Both the position numbers and the translations under genes were made by a program. This document shows, in pieces, positions 1 through 9,744 of a stretch of DNA of 64,000 nucleotides. The stretch is from assembly GCF_003572205.1 (NCBI RefSeq), contig NZ_QXNY01000003.1, positions 1 to 64,000 on the forward strand. The letters run 5' to 3'. Numbering within the stretch: position 1 is the first letter of the stretch; each line of letters begins with the position of its first letter. The notes below the pieces were generated by a model, which worked only from the letters and a program-made list of their open reading frames with translations, was not told the origin of the DNA and did no database searches. Source of the stretch: Algihabitans albus (lineage in GTDB: Bacteria; Pseudomonadota; Alphaproteobacteria; Kiloniellales; DSM-21159).

Positions 1-114
1 AACGTCTACGACCCCGAACGCGTCCAAAAAGCCGGATTCCAATACTCCGGTATCGGACGGGGACAACCTGCTCAAACCAAAACGAAGACCGCAAGCGGAG
101 TCAGCGCAGCATGA
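1..114 (+). CDS. UDP-glucose 6-dehydrogenase, C-terminal end (partial)
   Basis: Only the last 37 codons are in the window; the gene enters from the left and stops with TGA at 112-114. The peptide contains NVYDPERV followed by [10 protein letters not shown]. This resembles the end of bacterial UDP-glucose/GDP-mannose dehydrogenases, where a D-x-R-N-x-Y-x-P motif is followed by a G-F-x-Y-x-x-I-G-R tail. Such enzymes oxidise UDP-glucose to UDP-glucuronate for exopolysaccharide or LPS. The stop overlaps the next start (ATGA), so it is probably translationally coupled to the phosphomannomutase, which fits a nucleotide-sugar operon. Identification rests on a short tail, so confidence is moderate. 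Confidence 0.6.
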   Translation, partial: NVYDPERVQKAGFQYSGIGRGQPAQTKTKTASGVSAA

Positions 115-1490
115 CGGCCCACAGCTTCGATCCGACCCTTTTGCGTGAATACGACATCCGTGGCATCTTCGGGCAGACCCTCTCGACCGACGATGCGGTG
201 GCGCTGGGTCGCGCCTTCGGCTCGCAGATTGCCGAAGACGGCGGCAGCCGCGTTGCCGTCGGCTATGACGGGCGGCTGTCTTCGCCGGAACTGGAGGCAG
301 CCCTGGTCGAAGGACTGGTCTCCACCGGCATGCAGGTGCTGCGGGTCGGACTGGGTCCGACGCCCCTGCTCTACTACGCGGTCTGCGAGCTGCCGGCGGA
401 CGGTGGCATCATGGTAACCGGATCGCACAATCCACCGGATTACAACGGCTTCAAGATGATGCTGGCCTCCGGCAGTGTCTTCGGATCGCAGATTCAAGAG
501 CTCGGGCAGAGAGCTGCGGAGGGTCGCTTCGTCGAAGGCCAGGGCAGCGAAGAGCGCAGCGATTTGATGACGGCTTACGTCGACCGGCTGCTGCGCGATT
601 TCAAAGGCGCGCACAATCTGAAGATCGCCTGGGACGGCGGCAACGGGGCGGCTGGTGACGCCATGCGCGCTCTGACCAAGCGCCTGCCGGGCGAGCATAT
701 CCTGCTGAACGCCGAAATCGACGGCACCTTCCCGGCCCACCACCCCGATCCGACGGTCGCGAAGAACCTGGAACAGCTCATCGAAACCGTGCAGCGCGAA
801 GGCTGCGATCTCGGCTTCGCCTTCGACGGCGACGGAGACCGGATCGGCGCGGTCGACGGTCAGGGCCGCATCCTCTGGGGCGACCAACTGATGCTGCTCT
901 TGGCTCGCGACGTTCTGAAGGCTCACCCCGGAGCCACCATTATCGCCGACGTCAAAGCCAGTCAGATGTTGTTCGACGGCATCGCCGAACTCGGCGGCCA
1001 ACCGCTGATGTGGAAGACCGGACACTCCCTGATCAAGGCCAAAATGAAGGAGACCGGCTCTCCCTTCGCCGGCGAAATGAGCGCCCATCTCTTCTTCGCC
1101 GACCACTTCTACGGCTACGACGACGCACTTTACGGTGCTGTCCGCCTCCTCAACGCGCTGGAAACCTATGGCGACAACCTCGCCGCCTTCCGCGACTCCC
1201 TCCCGCAGCTCACAAATACGCCGGAAATCCGCTTCCCCGTCGATGAAGCGCGCAAATTCGACATCGTCGAGGAGGTCGCCGAGCGTGTGAAGAAGAGCGG
1301 CGCGGAGGTTATCGACGTGGACGGCGTTCGTGTCCGTGACGGCGACGGCTGGTGGCTTCTGCGAGCCTCCAATACCCAGGATGTGCTGGTCGCGCGCTGC
1401 GAAGCGCCCAGCGACACCGGTCTTCAGCGTCTCAAGCTGCTGCTCGGCGAACAGCTCCGCCAGTCCGGCCTGGAACCTCCCGAGTTCTAG
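111..1490 (+). CDS. Phosphomannomutase/phosphoglucomutase
   Basis: A 459-residue alpha-D-phosphohexomutase that interconverts hexose 6-phosphate and 1-phosphate (mannose and/or glucose) for sugar-nucleotide synthesis in the cytoplasm. The active-site loop TGSHNPP has the phosphoserine at about Ser105. The metal-binding loop FDGDGDR lies near residues 238-244 with Asp239, 241 and 243, and the sugar-binding loop GEMSAH is near 321-326. The C-terminal RASNT phosphate-binding loop is present. Length and motif order match ManB/AlgC-type enzymes. The ATG overlaps the stop of the upstream UDP-glucose dehydrogenase, suggesting one operon for surface polysaccharide precursors. The family does not reveal which sugar is preferred. 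Confidence 0.93.
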   Translation: MTAHSFDPTLLREYDIRGIFGQTLSTDDAVALGRAFGSQIAEDGGSRVAVGYDGRLSSPELEAALVEGLVSTGMQVLRVGLGPTPLLYYAVCELPADGGIMVTGSHNPPDYNGFKMMLASGSVFGSQIQELGQRAAEGRFVEGQGSEERSDLMTAYVDRLLRDFKGAHNLKIAWDGGNGAAGDAMRALTKRLPGEHILLNAEIDGTFPAHHPDPTVAKNLEQLIETVQREGCDLGFAFDGDGDRIGAVDGQGRILWGDQLMLLLARDVLKAHPGATIIADVKASQMLFDGIAELGGQPLMWKTGHSLIKAKMKETGSPFAGEMSAHLFFADHFYGYDDALYGAVRLLNALETYGDNLAAFRDSLPQLTNTPEIRFPVDEARKFDIVEEVAERVKKSGAEVIDVDGVRVRDGDGWWLLRASNTQDVLVARCEAPSDTGLQRLKLLLGEQLRQSGLEPPEF

Positions 1491-1605
1491 AACGGGGTCG
1501 GCGAGCCGCCGCCTCCCGAAGGTCGGCACCCGAACGCCGAACCACCTGGTGTCCCACCGCACGTAGGCGATTTAACTGGCCTTCGGATTGCGCCAGGATA
1601 TCGGG

Positions 1606-2148
1606 ATGCGTGTTTTCTTCTATGGCACCCTGCTTGACCCCGACGTTCGCCGCATCGTCCTGCCGCACCTCGCCTGCGATCTGACACTTAGGCCGGCCGA
1701 GCTGCGCGGTTTTCGGAGGGTGGCGGCGTGCGACGGAGACTATCCCGTCCTGAGTCCCCATCCTTCGTCACGGGTCAGAGGCTATCTGGCTGACGGGCTC
1801 GATTTGATCGGTCTAGCCCGCGCCGCCCATTTCGAGGGCGCGCGCTATCAGCCGGCCTTGCGATCCGTAAGTGAAAGCGAAAATCGAAAGACGGATGCCT
1901 GGCTTTTTCTGCCGGTCGACCCTCGCCGTCACGCCAGCCGGAAGCCGTGGGATCTCGGCCTTTGGCAACGGCGCCGAAAGCGTCACCTCCTGCTCGTCGC
2001 CAAGCAGTGGATGGCAGAGTTCGGTGCCAAGGATCTCGCCAGCGGCGACCTCTCCTGGCAAGGACGCCGGACGCTGCGATCGCTGGCTAAAAAGGCGCCA
2101 AGAAAGCAAATTCATATTGGCATCCCCCGGGCCGAAGCAGCCAAATGA
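1606..2148 (+). CDS. Gamma-glutamylcyclotransferase-like (AIG2/GGCT fold) protein
   Basis: About 180 residues beginning MRVFFYGTLLDP, which carries the YGTL substrate-pocket signature of the gamma-glutamylcyclotransferase/AIG2 superfamily. A later segment around FEGARYQP matches the second conserved block. Members release 5-oxoproline from gamma-glutamyl peptides or amines, but many bacterial ones are uncharacterised. ATG 1606 is preferred over an in-frame TTG at 1588 because the YGTL strand sits at the very N-terminus in this family. The C-terminal 70 residues are basic and do not match the core fold that I recall. It is free-standing between the mutase and a chemoreceptor gene. Confidence 0.72.
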   Translation: MRVFFYGTLLDPDVRRIVLPHLACDLTLRPAELRGFRRVAACDGDYPVLSPHPSSRVRGYLADGLDLIGLARAAHFEGARYQPALRSVSESENRKTDAWLFLPVDPRRHASRKPWDLGLWQRRRKRHLLLVAKQWMAEFGAKDLASGDLSWQGRRTLRSLAKKAPRKQIHIGIPRAEAAK

Positions 2149-2232
2149 CCATCGGAGGCGCGAGTTTACGGCACTTTAATCCTAATACAGCAGACTGAGT
2201 ACTTATCTAATTCTGCCGAAACGAGACCTTTC

Positions 2233-3654
2233 ATGTCTGCTTCCGAAACCTCTCGGAACGCTTCCTCTGTCCAGGGTGCAGGTAACGATCTGATAGATCG
2301 CATTGCAGAAGCGGCCGGAAGCCTCTCCCTCGAGTTGGTCGACGTGGCCGGCGGTATCGAGGCTGCCACACAGACCTTCAGCACTCAGGCAGAGGCCTTC
2401 GGTTCACTTTTGCAGAACGCCGAAACGATTGGCAGCCAAAACGCCAAGATCGCCGAAGCGGCGCAGACAGCAAGCGAAACTGCGAAAACCGCAAGCTCAG
2501 AGGTCGTTTCCTCACGTGATACGATCGAAGGTTCGCTTGGCGACATTCATGCTCTGGTTGAGGCGGTGACTGAAATCGAGCAACAGCTGAATGGATTGCA
2601 GGACGCGCTGGGCGAAGTCGGAAAGGTGGCCGCCGACATCGATGCCATCGCACGGCAGACCAACCTTCTGGCCTTGAACGCCACCATCGAAGCCGCTCGC
2701 GCCGGCGCAGCAGGTAAGGGCTTTGCCGTGGTCGCCGGTGAGGTCAAGGTGCTCGCCGCGCAGACCAGCGAGGCGACGGCACAGATCGACCGAACCCTGA
2801 AAGGCCTCACACAGCAGGCCGAGCAGCTGATTTCTCACGGCGCCGAAAGTACCGCGCGCGCTCAAAACGTGCGCGAAGGGACCACCACGATCGGCCGCGT
2901 AGTCGACACCGTCGCTTCCGCTGTCGAAAGCATGCGTCATGAAACGGCCGGTATCGCAGAGGCGGCAAGCGAGATCGAAGCGCGCTCCGGTGACTTCCTC
3001 GGAACGCTTACGTCAATGTCCGGCGAAGTCAGCCATGCCCGCGACAGCCTGGGCGATGCGCGCGAGCGGATGAATCATCTCTCGGCCGCCAGCGAACAAC
3101 TGGTCGACCTTTCCGCGCAGAGCGAGCAGAACACGCTCGATCGCCCCTTCATCCAGAAAATCCTCGGTACGGTGGGCGAAATCGCCGCTGCCTTCGAAGC
3201 GGGGCTGAAAACTGGCGAGGTGAGCGAAGCCGATCTCTTCGACCATGACTACGAGCCGATTCCCGGAAGCGATCCGCAACAGCTCCTAGCCCGTTTCACA
3301 GCCTTCACAGATCGAACCCTGCCAGCGATCCAAGAGCCGGTTCTGACTTGGGATCCGCGCGTTGTCTTCTGCGCCGCAATCGATACCCGCGGCTATTTGC
3401 CGACCCACAACGCTAAGTTCGCCAAGCCGCAGGGCAGCGATCCGGTCTGGAACAATGCGAACTGCCGTAACCGCCGTATCTTCGATGACCGGGTCGGTCT
3501 GGCGGCTGGGCGGAACACCAAGACCTTTTTGCTCCAAACCTACCGCCGGGACATGGGGGCCGGGCAGTTCGTCCTCATGAAGGATCTCTCCGCGCCCATC
3601 AAGGTACGCGGCAAGCATTGGGGCGCCCTGCGACTCGCCTACAAACCCGACTAG
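2233..3654 (+). CDS. Soluble methyl-accepting chemotaxis protein
   Basis: A 473-residue chemoreceptor without a transmembrane segment or signal peptide, so probably cytoplasmic. The signalling hairpin is clear at about residues 125-200: IARQTNLLALNATIEAARAG, then the GFAVVAGEVKVLA stretch that contacts CheA/CheW. Flanking helices are rich in Ala, Glu and Thr, as expected for the coiled coil. After the signalling domain, residues about 340-473 form a C-terminal module with a YLPTHN motif and a WNNxxCRNRRIF segment. This resembles C-terminal sensory modules of other alphaproteobacterial MCPs, but I cannot name its ligand. The cheAWYBR operon lies 9 kb away. Confidence 0.88.
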   Translation: MSASETSRNASSVQGAGNDLIDRIAEAAGSLSLELVDVAGGIEAATQTFSTQAEAFGSLLQNAETIGSQNAKIAEAAQTASETAKTASSEVVSSRDTIEGSLGDIHALVEAVTEIEQQLNGLQDALGEVGKVAADIDAIARQTNLLALNATIEAARAGAAGKGFAVVAGEVKVLAAQTSEATAQIDRTLKGLTQQAEQLISHGAESTARAQNVREGTTTIGRVVDTVASAVESMRHETAGIAEAASEIEARSGDFLGTLTSMSGEVSHARDSLGDARERMNHLSAASEQLVDLSAQSEQNTLDRPFIQKILGTVGEIAAAFEAGLKTGEVSEADLFDHDYEPIPGSDPQQLLARFTAFTDRTLPAIQEPVLTWDPRVVFCAAIDTRGYLPTHNAKFAKPQGSDPVWNNANCRNRRIFDDRVGLAAGRNTKTFLLQTYRRDMGAGQFVLMKDLSAPIKVRGKHWGALRLAYKPD

Positions 3655-3745
3655 ACCTGCTGCGAGTAAGATCGGCGTGACGGCCCCGGGTCGGAGACAG
3701 AGCGAGACTAAAGACCGGCAAGCGTACCGTCCGCGGCCAAACGAA

Positions 3746-3764
3746 GCTTCGCGTTCGGCGAAGC
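3746..3764 (-). terminator. Candidate terminator hairpin after the carboxypeptidase gene
   Basis: A perfect 7-bp inverted repeat, GCTTCGC and GCGAAGC with a 5-nt loop, lies immediately downstream of the stop codon of the minus-strand carboxypeptidase gene. The following minus-strand bases (TTCGTTTGG) contain only short T runs, so intrinsic termination is plausible but not textbook. Confidence 0.4.
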
Positions 3765-3765
3765 G

Positions 3766-5085
3766 TCAGACGCCGTCTCGGACCACAAGGCAGGGGGTGG
3801 AGTGCTGACGCTCTAGACGGCGGCAAGCTTCCAACGCCGTGGTGTGAGTGTTCAACCCGGTCAGCCGAGCCCGGAACAGCGTATCGCTGCCATGTTCGGT
3901 CGGCTGAACCAAAACCTGCGCGCCTTTCAAAAGCTCCGGCATGCGACGGACGGCTGCAGCAGCGGCACCCCGAGCCAATTCGTAGTGGCCGAAGGCACCG
4001 ACTTGCACGGTCCAACCGACGACGCCCCTGGCTTCGGCGCGCGATACCAGACTGAAACCTTCGCTTTCGGTCACAGGCTGTTCCTGCGTGCCTTCGCCGG
4101 TCGCAAGTGCGAGGGAGATGCCGGGGCGCATCGGATTGCGCGGCGGCAGTCGACCGGGCGTCGGGACGCCCAAAGCCGCAACCTGGGTGAAACCGCGGTT
4201 CAGAAGCGCAACCATATGGTCGTCGCGCGACCGGCCGGTGCGTCCACCGAAGACGACTGCCACCACCCGGCGACCGTTCCGTACGACGGAGGCCGCAAGA
4301 TTGAAGCCGGAGGCACGAATGTAGCCGGTTTTGATTCCGTCCGCGCCTTCGTAGCGGGTCAGCAGCTTATTGTGATTCCGGTAGGTCTGGCCTTTGTATG
4401 AGAAACGCGTTGTCTGGAAGTAGGCGTAACGCTCCGGAAAATCGGCCATGATCCGGATCGAGAGGGTCGCCATGTCACGCGCTGTGGTGATCTGGTCCGA
4501 ATTGGGCAGACCGGAAGCATTCTGAAAAGTCGTGCTGCTCATTCCCAGTTGGCGGGCTCGCTCGGTCATTTCACGGGCGAACTGCCATTCCGTCCCGGCC
4601 AGGCCCTCGGCCACGACGACGGCGACGTCGTTGGCCGACTTGGTCACCAACGCCAGGATCGCGTCTTCCAGCCGGATGGTCGAACCGGACCGAAGACCGA
4701 GTTTCGACGGCGGCTGCGCGGCTGCACGCGGCGAGACGACCAGTTTGTCGTCGAGAGAAACCTCACCACGCTCCAAAGCCTCGAAGGCCATGTAGAGCGT
4801 CATGATCTTGGTCAGGGAGGCCGGGAACCGGGGCGCATCGGCATGACGCGCATGCACAACGGTGCCACTCTCGACATCGACCATAATAGACGCATATCTG
4901 GGATTGGCCGAGGCGGGCGTGGCCAAGAAGACGGACGCCATCAACAGCCCGAGCAGCAAACTCGAGCGGGAAGCGCCGGCACGAGCTGTGACAGCGAAGA
5001 GCGCTAACGCGGTCGGCACGGAAACATCCCCTTCAATCGCAATAACAACGACGCACCCCAGAAGCTTGAATCTAGACAACTTCAT
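3766..5085 (-). CDS. D-alanyl-D-alanine carboxypeptidase (PBP5/6 type) with C-terminal SPOR domain
   Basis: Periplasmic penicillin-binding protein that trims the terminal D-Ala from peptidoglycan stem peptides. All three serine-peptidase S11 motifs are visible: SLTK (about Ser90-Lys93), SAN (150-152) and KTG (252-254). A signal peptide ending in ATPASA precedes NPRYAS. Residues about 355-438 (WTVQVGAFGHYE onward) form a SPOR domain, which binds denuded glycan and usually brings proteins to the septum. The 40 residues before the signal-peptide core look too long, so an internal GTG is a likely alternative start. The gene is alone on its strand. Confidence 0.9.
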   Translation of the reverse strand: MKLSRFKLLGCVVVIAIEGDVSVPTALALFAVTARAGASRSSLLLGLLMASVFLATPASANPRYASIMVDVESGTVVHARHADAPRFPASLTKIMTLYMAFEALERGEVSLDDKLVVSPRAAAQPPSKLGLRSGSTIRLEDAILALVTKSANDVAVVVAEGLAGTEWQFAREMTERARQLGMSSTTFQNASGLPNSDQITTARDMATLSIRIMADFPERYAYFQTTRFSYKGQTYRNHNKLLTRYEGADGIKTGYIRASGFNLAASVVRNGRRVVAVVFGGRTGRSRDDHMVALLNRGFTQVAALGVPTPGRLPPRNPMRPGISLALATGEGTQEQPVTESEGFSLVSRAEARGVVGWTVQVGAFGHYELARGAAAAAVRRMPELLKGAQVLVQPTEHGSDTLFRARLTGLNTHTTALEACRRLERQHSTPCLVVRDGV

Positions 5086-5191
5086 CCGGTTTGTCTAGCC
5101 ATTCCGATACCCTGATCGCAGATCGAAATCGTTCGGCTTTACTGGTTCATTCTATTAAATAGCGAAAAACTGTTAGCGGAGTCTTGATGCC

Positions 5192-5908
5192 ATGGCGATC
5201 GTGAGCGGCCGGTTTCCAATTCGCGCAAGCCTAGCAGCCGGCCTCGCCCTACTGGTGATGACTGCCTGCACCTACTCCGGCGGAATCGACCAGCCAGGCG
5301 TGCAGAAAATCAGTTGGTTTAGCTACTTGAACGGAGACGACATCCGCCGCGCCTGCGTGCCGGGCAGCGTTCCACATTGGCGCCTGGTGTATAACGGTCA
5401 GTACGAGCAGCAGCTTCGTGGCTACGAGCTGGTCGGCGACGGTCACGGCGGCGCGACCTACAGTGCGAGAGTCCAGACACCGGCGAGCCTGACCAACTTT
5501 ACGCTCAACAACCCGCTGGAGCCCTGGGCCTGGAAAACCAACGAGTTGCTGCTCTCGCCGCCCGAAGTACAAGGCTTCGAGACGGCCCTCCAGCAGTCCG
5601 GCGCCTACGGGCCGACCCCGAAAGGCCTGCGCCTGCATTCGCGCAACTTCTATTGGATCCTGATCGCCTGCCGCGATGGGGTCGTTCACTACAATGCCTG
5701 GCTTCATCCCTCCGAACGCTGGGATCGCATCGTCTTCGACGACTGGCTGTTGCGCTTCGACGAAAGCGGCGTCCCCTTTCGCGAGCCGCGCTTCGTCGAC
5801 CCGGCGGAGCGCCTCAGCGACCGAATTACCCGCGGCGACGACGACAGCTCGGTGAATTTCGATATTCAGATCGGTGACAACGGCCTGGTCGGCCACCTGA
5901 GTTTCTGA
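5192..5908 (+). CDS. Conserved hypothetical lipoprotein
   Basis: A 238-residue protein with a lipoprotein signal: basic N-terminus, hydrophobic stretch, then LVMTAC, whose Cys at about residue 28 would be lipidated. The remainder is soluble and rich in Trp, Tyr and Arg, with no transmembrane helix and no motif that I recognise. It is probably anchored to the inner leaflet of the outer membrane. It stands alone, convergent with fliJ. I cannot assign a function. The ATG at 5192 gives a complete signal peptide; another ATG 5 bases upstream is out of frame. Confidence 0.7.
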   Translation: MAIVSGRFPIRASLAAGLALLVMTACTYSGGIDQPGVQKISWFSYLNGDDIRRACVPGSVPHWRLVYNGQYEQQLRGYELVGDGHGGATYSARVQTPASLTNFTLNNPLEPWAWKTNELLLSPPEVQGFETALQQSGAYGPTPKGLRLHSRNFYWILIACRDGVVHYNAWLHPSERWDRIVFDDWLLRFDESGVPFREPRFVDPAERLSDRITRGDDDSSVNFDIQIGDNGLVGHLSF

Positions 5909-5943
5909 GTCCGGTGTAAAGCCGGCGCGGACGCGGATCCGTC

Positions 5944-6366
5944 TTATCTCTGACCTCTGCGACGATGGAGTTCGAGACCCAGCTCATCTTCGACCAGTTG
6001 CTCGGCCCGCGCCGCTTTGTCCTTGGCGCGCTTGAGAGCGCCGGCCTGGGCCAACTCGTACTTCTTGAGTTCCTGAAACGCCGTTTGCACGGCCATCCGG
6101 GCCTCTTCGCCTTCCGCCTCGACCGCGCGGAGGCTCTCGACAAGCTTGTCGCGTCGTCGCTTGGCGACAGCGACAAAGGCCGGATAGGCCACTGCGCCTT
6201 CGAGCGAACGGGACGCCACTTCCTGCTCGGAGGCGATCTCTTCGTCCAGCAGGGTGATATCGTTGCTGAGACGCTGAGCTAGTCGCTCCAGATCGGACAG
6301 CAAACGCCGCTTCTCGTCGAGAGTCCAGCGATGCAATCGAACCAGATTCTCGATAGCTCCCGTCAT
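5944..6366 (-). CDS. fliJ: Flagellar export chaperone FliJ
   Basis: A 140-residue, almost entirely alpha-helical and highly charged protein with long heptad-like runs of Leu, Ala, Glu and Arg, typical of FliJ. FliJ is the coiled-coil stalk of the flagellar type III export ATPase and links FliI to the export gate FlhA. Sequence conservation in the family is low, so the call rests on composition, length and position. Its start overlaps the fliI stop by 4 bases (ATGA), the usual fliI-fliJ arrangement. Confidence 0.85.
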   Translation of the reverse strand: MTGAIENLVRLHRWTLDEKRRLLSDLERLAQRLSNDITLLDEEIASEQEVASRSLEGAVAYPAFVAVAKRRRDKLVESLRAVEAEGEEARMAVQTAFQELKKYELAQAGALKRAKDKAARAEQLVEDELGLELHRRRGQR

Positions 6367-7778
6367 GCCGACGCGCCCTCCTGCGCCTCCGGTTGACCCG
6401 TAGCAGTTTCATCTTCATCCGGCGGAGCGGAAGCTACCTCAGGGGGCCAGTCGAGGCCCAATGCGTTGGCGAGTGCGGCATAACCGCCCGCCAGATCGGC
6501 ACGCTCGCATTTATCCTGCTTCAGGACGGCCTCGATCGCCGGATAGTGCTGGATTGCCTCGTCCACCGCTGCGTCGCTGCCCTGTCGATAGGCGCCGATG
6601 CGGATCAACTCGCCCATGTTTTCATAAGTTGAGAGCAGGCGGCGAGCGCGCTCGATCAGATCGTTTTCCTCCGGCGAGTTGCAGGCCGGCATGGTGCGCG
6701 AAACGCTGCGCAGGATGTTGACGGCGGGATAGCGGCCGCGTTCGGCGATCTGGCGTTCCAGCACGATGTGACCATCGAGGATGCCACGGACGGAATCGGC
6801 CACGGGTTCGTTGTGGTCGTCACCTTCCACCAACACAGTGAACAGCCCGGTGATGGCGCCCTGCCCGGCCTGGCCAGGACCCGCCCGCTCCAGCAAGCGC
6901 GGCAGTTCGGCAAAGACGGAGGGCGTGTAGCCCTTGCTCGCGGGAGGTTCGCCGGCTGACAACCCGATTTCCCGCATTGCCATTGCGAAACGGGTCACGG
7001 AATCGATGAGGCACAGCACCTCCCGGCCCTGATCGCGGAACGCCTCGGCCAAACTGAGAGTCAGGTGCGCAGCCTGCCGGCGCATCAGCGGCGGCTCGTC
7101 GGAGGTCGCGACCACGACGATCGAGCGGGCCAGACCTTCGGGGCCCAGGTCGTCCTCCAGCCACTCCTGCACTTCGCGCCCGCGCTCTCCGATCAGGCCG
7201 ATCACGTTGACATCGGTCGCGGTGTAACGGGCTAGCATTGAGAGCAGCACAGACTTACCCACGCCAGACCCGGCGAAGATCCCCATTCGCTGACCGCGGC
7301 AGCAGGTCAGGAAGCTGTTAAGCGCCCGCACGCCCAGGTCGATCTTGCCGCCGACGCGCGCGCGTCCATGTGCCGGCGGAGGGTCGGCGCGCAACGCATA
7401 GGCCTGCTGTCCCTGCGGCAAAGGGCCCTTGCCATCGATCGGCTCACCCAGTGCATTGACCACGCGACCCAGCCATCCCGCGGCCGGATGCACGACCGGT
7501 TCCGCCTCGGCCAGCTCGGCCCTGCAGCCTAGGCCGACGCCGTCGAGCTTGCCGAAAGGCAGCAACAAGGCCCGGCCATCCCGGAAACCGACCACCTCGC
7601 AAGGCAAGCGCCGCTCACCGCGCGCCAGAATTTCGCAACGGGATCCGATCGACAGCACCCGCTCGAGGCCGGCCACTTCGACGGTCATGCCCAGGACACC
7701 GGCCACTCGGCCATAGAGCCGATGATCGGAGAGACGTGAAATTTCATCAAAAATCGTTTCGGCGGCTGAAAGTGGCAT
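6363..7778 (-). CDS. fliI: Flagellum-specific ATP synthase FliI
   Basis: A 471-residue F1-beta-like ATPase that energises export of flagellar rod, hook and filament subunits. The Walker A loop GSGVGKS is at about residues 170-176, Walker B is in LCLIDSVTR, and the [20 protein letters not shown] segment is characteristic of FliI and its type III secretion homologues. The N-terminal beta-barrel and C-terminal helical domains are present at normal length. It is translationally coupled to fliJ and divergent from ctrA, which controls flagellar genes in many alphaproteobacteria. The shared 258-bp region between them holds a CtrA-like half-site. Confidence 0.95.
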   Translation of the reverse strand: MPLSAAETIFDEISRLSDHRLYGRVAGVLGMTVEVAGLERVLSIGSRCEILARGERRLPCEVVGFRDGRALLLPFGKLDGVGLGCRAELAEAEPVVHPAAGWLGRVVNALGEPIDGKGPLPQGQQAYALRADPPPAHGRARVGGKIDLGVRALNSFLTCCRGQRMGIFAGSGVGKSVLLSMLARYTATDVNVIGLIGERGREVQEWLEDDLGPEGLARSIVVVATSDEPPLMRRQAAHLTLSLAEAFRDQGREVLCLIDSVTRFAMAMREIGLSAGEPPASKGYTPSVFAELPRLLERAGPGQAGQGAITGLFTVLVEGDDHNEPVADSVRGILDGHIVLERQIAERGRYPAVNILRSVSRTMPACNSPEENDLIERARRLLSTYENMGELIRIGAYRQGSDAAVDEAIQHYPAIEAVLKQDKCERADLAGGYAALANALGLDWPPEVASAPPDEDETATGQPEAQEGASA

Positions 7779-7963
7779 TTTTGTCCCTTCGTCCCAGCGC
7801 GTACCGATGCAATCCAGGAACTGGCGATTAATTCACTGTTTTACAAAAGAAAATACCCTCCGCTTTCGGCTGCAAGCATGCCCCCATTCAACTTAAAGAT
7901 AAGTAAAGCCGAGGTGCGCTCTCTTCCGAGCCGGTAAAGGTTTATTAACGACATTAGCGAAAA

Positions 7964-7971
7964 ATGGTTAA
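7964..7971 (-). promoter_or_regulatory. CtrA-type half-site in the fliI/ctrA divergent region
   Basis: ATGGTTAA here is, on the minus strand, TTAACCAT, the half-site known for CtrA in Caulobacter. It lies about 65 bases upstream of the ctrA start, between ctrA and the divergent fliI, and could serve autoregulation of ctrA or control of fliIJ. Other TTAA tetramers occur in the same region (about 7828, 7892, 7945), but no full TTAA-N7-TTAA site was found. Confidence 0.45.
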
Positions 7972-8036
7972 CGTTATAGCCAGGGTTATCTGGCCATCGG
8001 GAAATTGCGCCTTTCAAGAGGGGGTCGAGGTCGACC

Positions 8037-8759
8037 ATGCGTGTTCTGCTCGTCGAGGACGATACCGCCACCGCCCAAAGTATCGAGATGATGCTCCGTT
8101 CCGAAGGTTACGTGTGCGATGTGACCGACATGGGCGAAGATGGGCTGGAAATCGGCAAACTCTATGACTACGACATCATCGTCTTGGATGTGATGCTGCC
8201 GGATATTGACGGCTACGAGGTACTGAGACGGCTGCGCTCCGCGCGCGTCAACACGCCGATCTTGATCCTCTCCGGCCTCACAGCGCTTGACGAGAAAATC
8301 AAGGGGCTGGGCTTCGGTGCCGACGATTATCTGACCAAGCCTTTCGACAAGCGCGAGTTGGTCGCTCGTATTCAAGCGATCGTTCGCCGCTCGAAAGGGC
8401 ACTCGGAATCGATTATCCGCACCGGCCGCTTGGCGGTGAATCTCGACACCCGCACGGTCGAGGTCGATAGCCAGCCCATCCACTTGACCGGCAAGGAGTA
8501 CGGCATCCTGGAGCTGCTGTCTCTGCGCAAGGGCACGACGCTCACCAAGGAGATGTTCCTGAACCATCTCTACGGCGGTATCGACGAACCGGAGCTCAAG
8601 ATCATCGACGTCTTCGTATGTAAGCTACGCAAGAAGCTGGCCTCCGCCACGCAAGGCGTGAACTACATCGAGACTGTCTGGGGCCGCGGCTACGTTCTGC
8701 GCGATCCCCAGGAAGTGCCTGGTCAGGAAGAGCCCGAGAAGCAAGTCGCCAACGCTTAG
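8037..8759 (+). CDS. ctrA: Cell-cycle response regulator CtrA
   Basis: A 240-residue OmpR/PhoB-type response regulator. The receiver has acidic residues near 8-9, phosphoacceptor Asp51 in VLDVMLPD and Lys101 in YLTKPF. The C-terminal winged helix (about 125-230) contains [12 protein letters not shown] and [24 protein letters not shown], a recognition region nearly invariant in CtrA. CtrA is phosphorylated via CckA and ChpT and controls division, flagellar and chemotaxis genes. A chpT gene is present at 21338-21973. The last roughly 15 residues (acidic, Gln-rich) are a variable tail. Identity is certain from the DNA-binding region; the essentiality seen in Caulobacter is not universal. Confidence 0.97.
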   Translation: MRVLLVEDDTATAQSIEMMLRSEGYVCDVTDMGEDGLEIGKLYDYDIIVLDVMLPDIDGYEVLRRLRSARVNTPILILSGLTALDEKIKGLGFGADDYLTKPFDKRELVARIQAIVRRSKGHSESIIRTGRLAVNLDTRTVEVDSQPIHLTGKEYGILELLSLRKGTTLTKEMFLNHLYGGIDEPELKIIDVFVCKLRKKLASATQGVNYIETVWGRGYVLRDPQEVPGQEEPEKQVANA

Positions 8760-8819
8760 CCGCTAGGCCTCAAGGGTCTCGTCGCTTTTCCAGTAAAGGA
8801 TGGCGGTAGTGCATCGCCC

Positions 8820-8841
8820 GGCCGGATACAGGCGTCCGGCC
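8820..8841. terminator. Hairpin between convergent ctrA and mipA-like genes
   Basis: A perfect 7-bp inverted repeat (GGCCGGA, 8-nt loop, TCCGGCC) sits between the 3' ends of two convergent genes. It could terminate transcription from both sides, but no T run follows on either strand. Confidence 0.35.
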
Positions 8842-8867
8842 AAGCGGACTCGTTGGTTCCAAGACCG

Positions 8868-9737
8868 CTAAAATCGGTAAGCGATGAAGCCGCCGACTTC
8901 GACGGCCCCTTCGTTCTCGACGATCGGGCTGTCTGCGGCGTCGCCGACAAGGCGGCTGTACTCGACGAAGCCGAGCAGGCTCCAGCTTTCGGTGAGTTGG
9001 TAGCGGCTCGATAACGAGACACCGGCACCATAGAGGCCCGCCCCCGCATCGTAGCGCCCGAAGCGGCTGCGGGCGGCCTGTCGTCCCGTCACGCCGAAGA
9101 AGCTCTCGAGATACTGTCCGTCGCCGAATTGCAGGAAGGTCTCTGCCCCGACCGAGAGACGCTCGGTGAGTTGGTGACCGACCCCAGTGCTGACTTCACC
9201 TCTTAAGCCTTCATGGCCATTGCCGACATCCTGATAGAGTTCCGCGCCAAACTCCAGGAAGCCGACCTCCAGCGTCGCGAATAGGCCCACTTCAGCCGAC
9301 AGGTCGATGTCGCCGAGGCCATCCAGCCGGTTGTCGTCATCCTCGTCCCGACTCTCCGACGGGCGCACCGACAGCCCTACCGAGAGCCCCTCGATCAGGC
9401 TGTCTTCCCGCTCCGCCCAGTTGATGACGTAGCCGCCCAGGCCCTGCTCGCTGCGCAAGAACAGCCGGTCACGCCAGGTGACGTCGACATAGGGCAGAGG
9501 TGAAATGCTGTACTCATCGGCACCCGGATACTCGGGACCGTAGGTCGCTCCAGCACCGACCGTCACGTCCCAGTCGCCGGCTTTGGCAGGAGACGACAGA
9601 ACGAGACACAAGCCCGATATCAAAAGCGTTGCCACCGCGATCCTGGCGACAGTCTTGGCCGCACTCGGGACTTCGCGCTGTCCAAACAGCAGATCCGCAG
9701 GCGAAGCATGACGTAGAAGACCTGTTGGAATAAGCAC
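8868..9737 (-). CDS. MipA/OmpV family outer-membrane protein
   Basis: A 289-residue outer-membrane beta-barrel protein. After a signal peptide ending in PAKA comes GDWDVTVGAGATYGPEYPG, the characteristic start of MipA/OmpV barrels. Alternating amphipathic strands follow, ending in a C-terminal Phe (GGFIAYRF) as recognised by the BAM machinery. Family members scaffold murein enzymes (MipA) or act as porin-like channels, and some respond to antibiotics or cations through a neighbouring two-component system. Here a response regulator and kinase are encoded divergently. The proposed start is GTG 9737, preceded by GGAGG. That ribosome-binding site lies in one arm of a perfect inverted repeat, suggesting translational control. 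Confidence 0.88.
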   Translation of the reverse strand: MLIPTGLLRHASPADLLFGQREVPSAAKTVARIAVATLLISGLCLVLSSPAKAGDWDVTVGAGATYGPEYPGADEYSISPLPYVDVTWRDRLFLRSEQGLGGYVINWAEREDSLIEGLSVGLSVRPSESRDEDDDNRLDGLGDIDLSAEVGLFATLEVGFLEFGAELYQDVGNGHEGLRGEVSTGVGHQLTERLSVGAETFLQFGDGQYLESFFGVTGRQAARSRFGRYDAGAGLYGAGVSLSSRYQLTESWSLLGFVEYSRLVGDAADSPIVENEGAVEVGGFIAYRF

Positions 9738-9744
9738 CCGTTTT

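Noticed and set aside
7945-7971. A full CtrA site (TTAA-N7-TTAA) ahead of ctrA
   Set aside because: TTAA tetramers are present, but none are spaced by 7 bases. Only the TTAACCAT half-site is reported.
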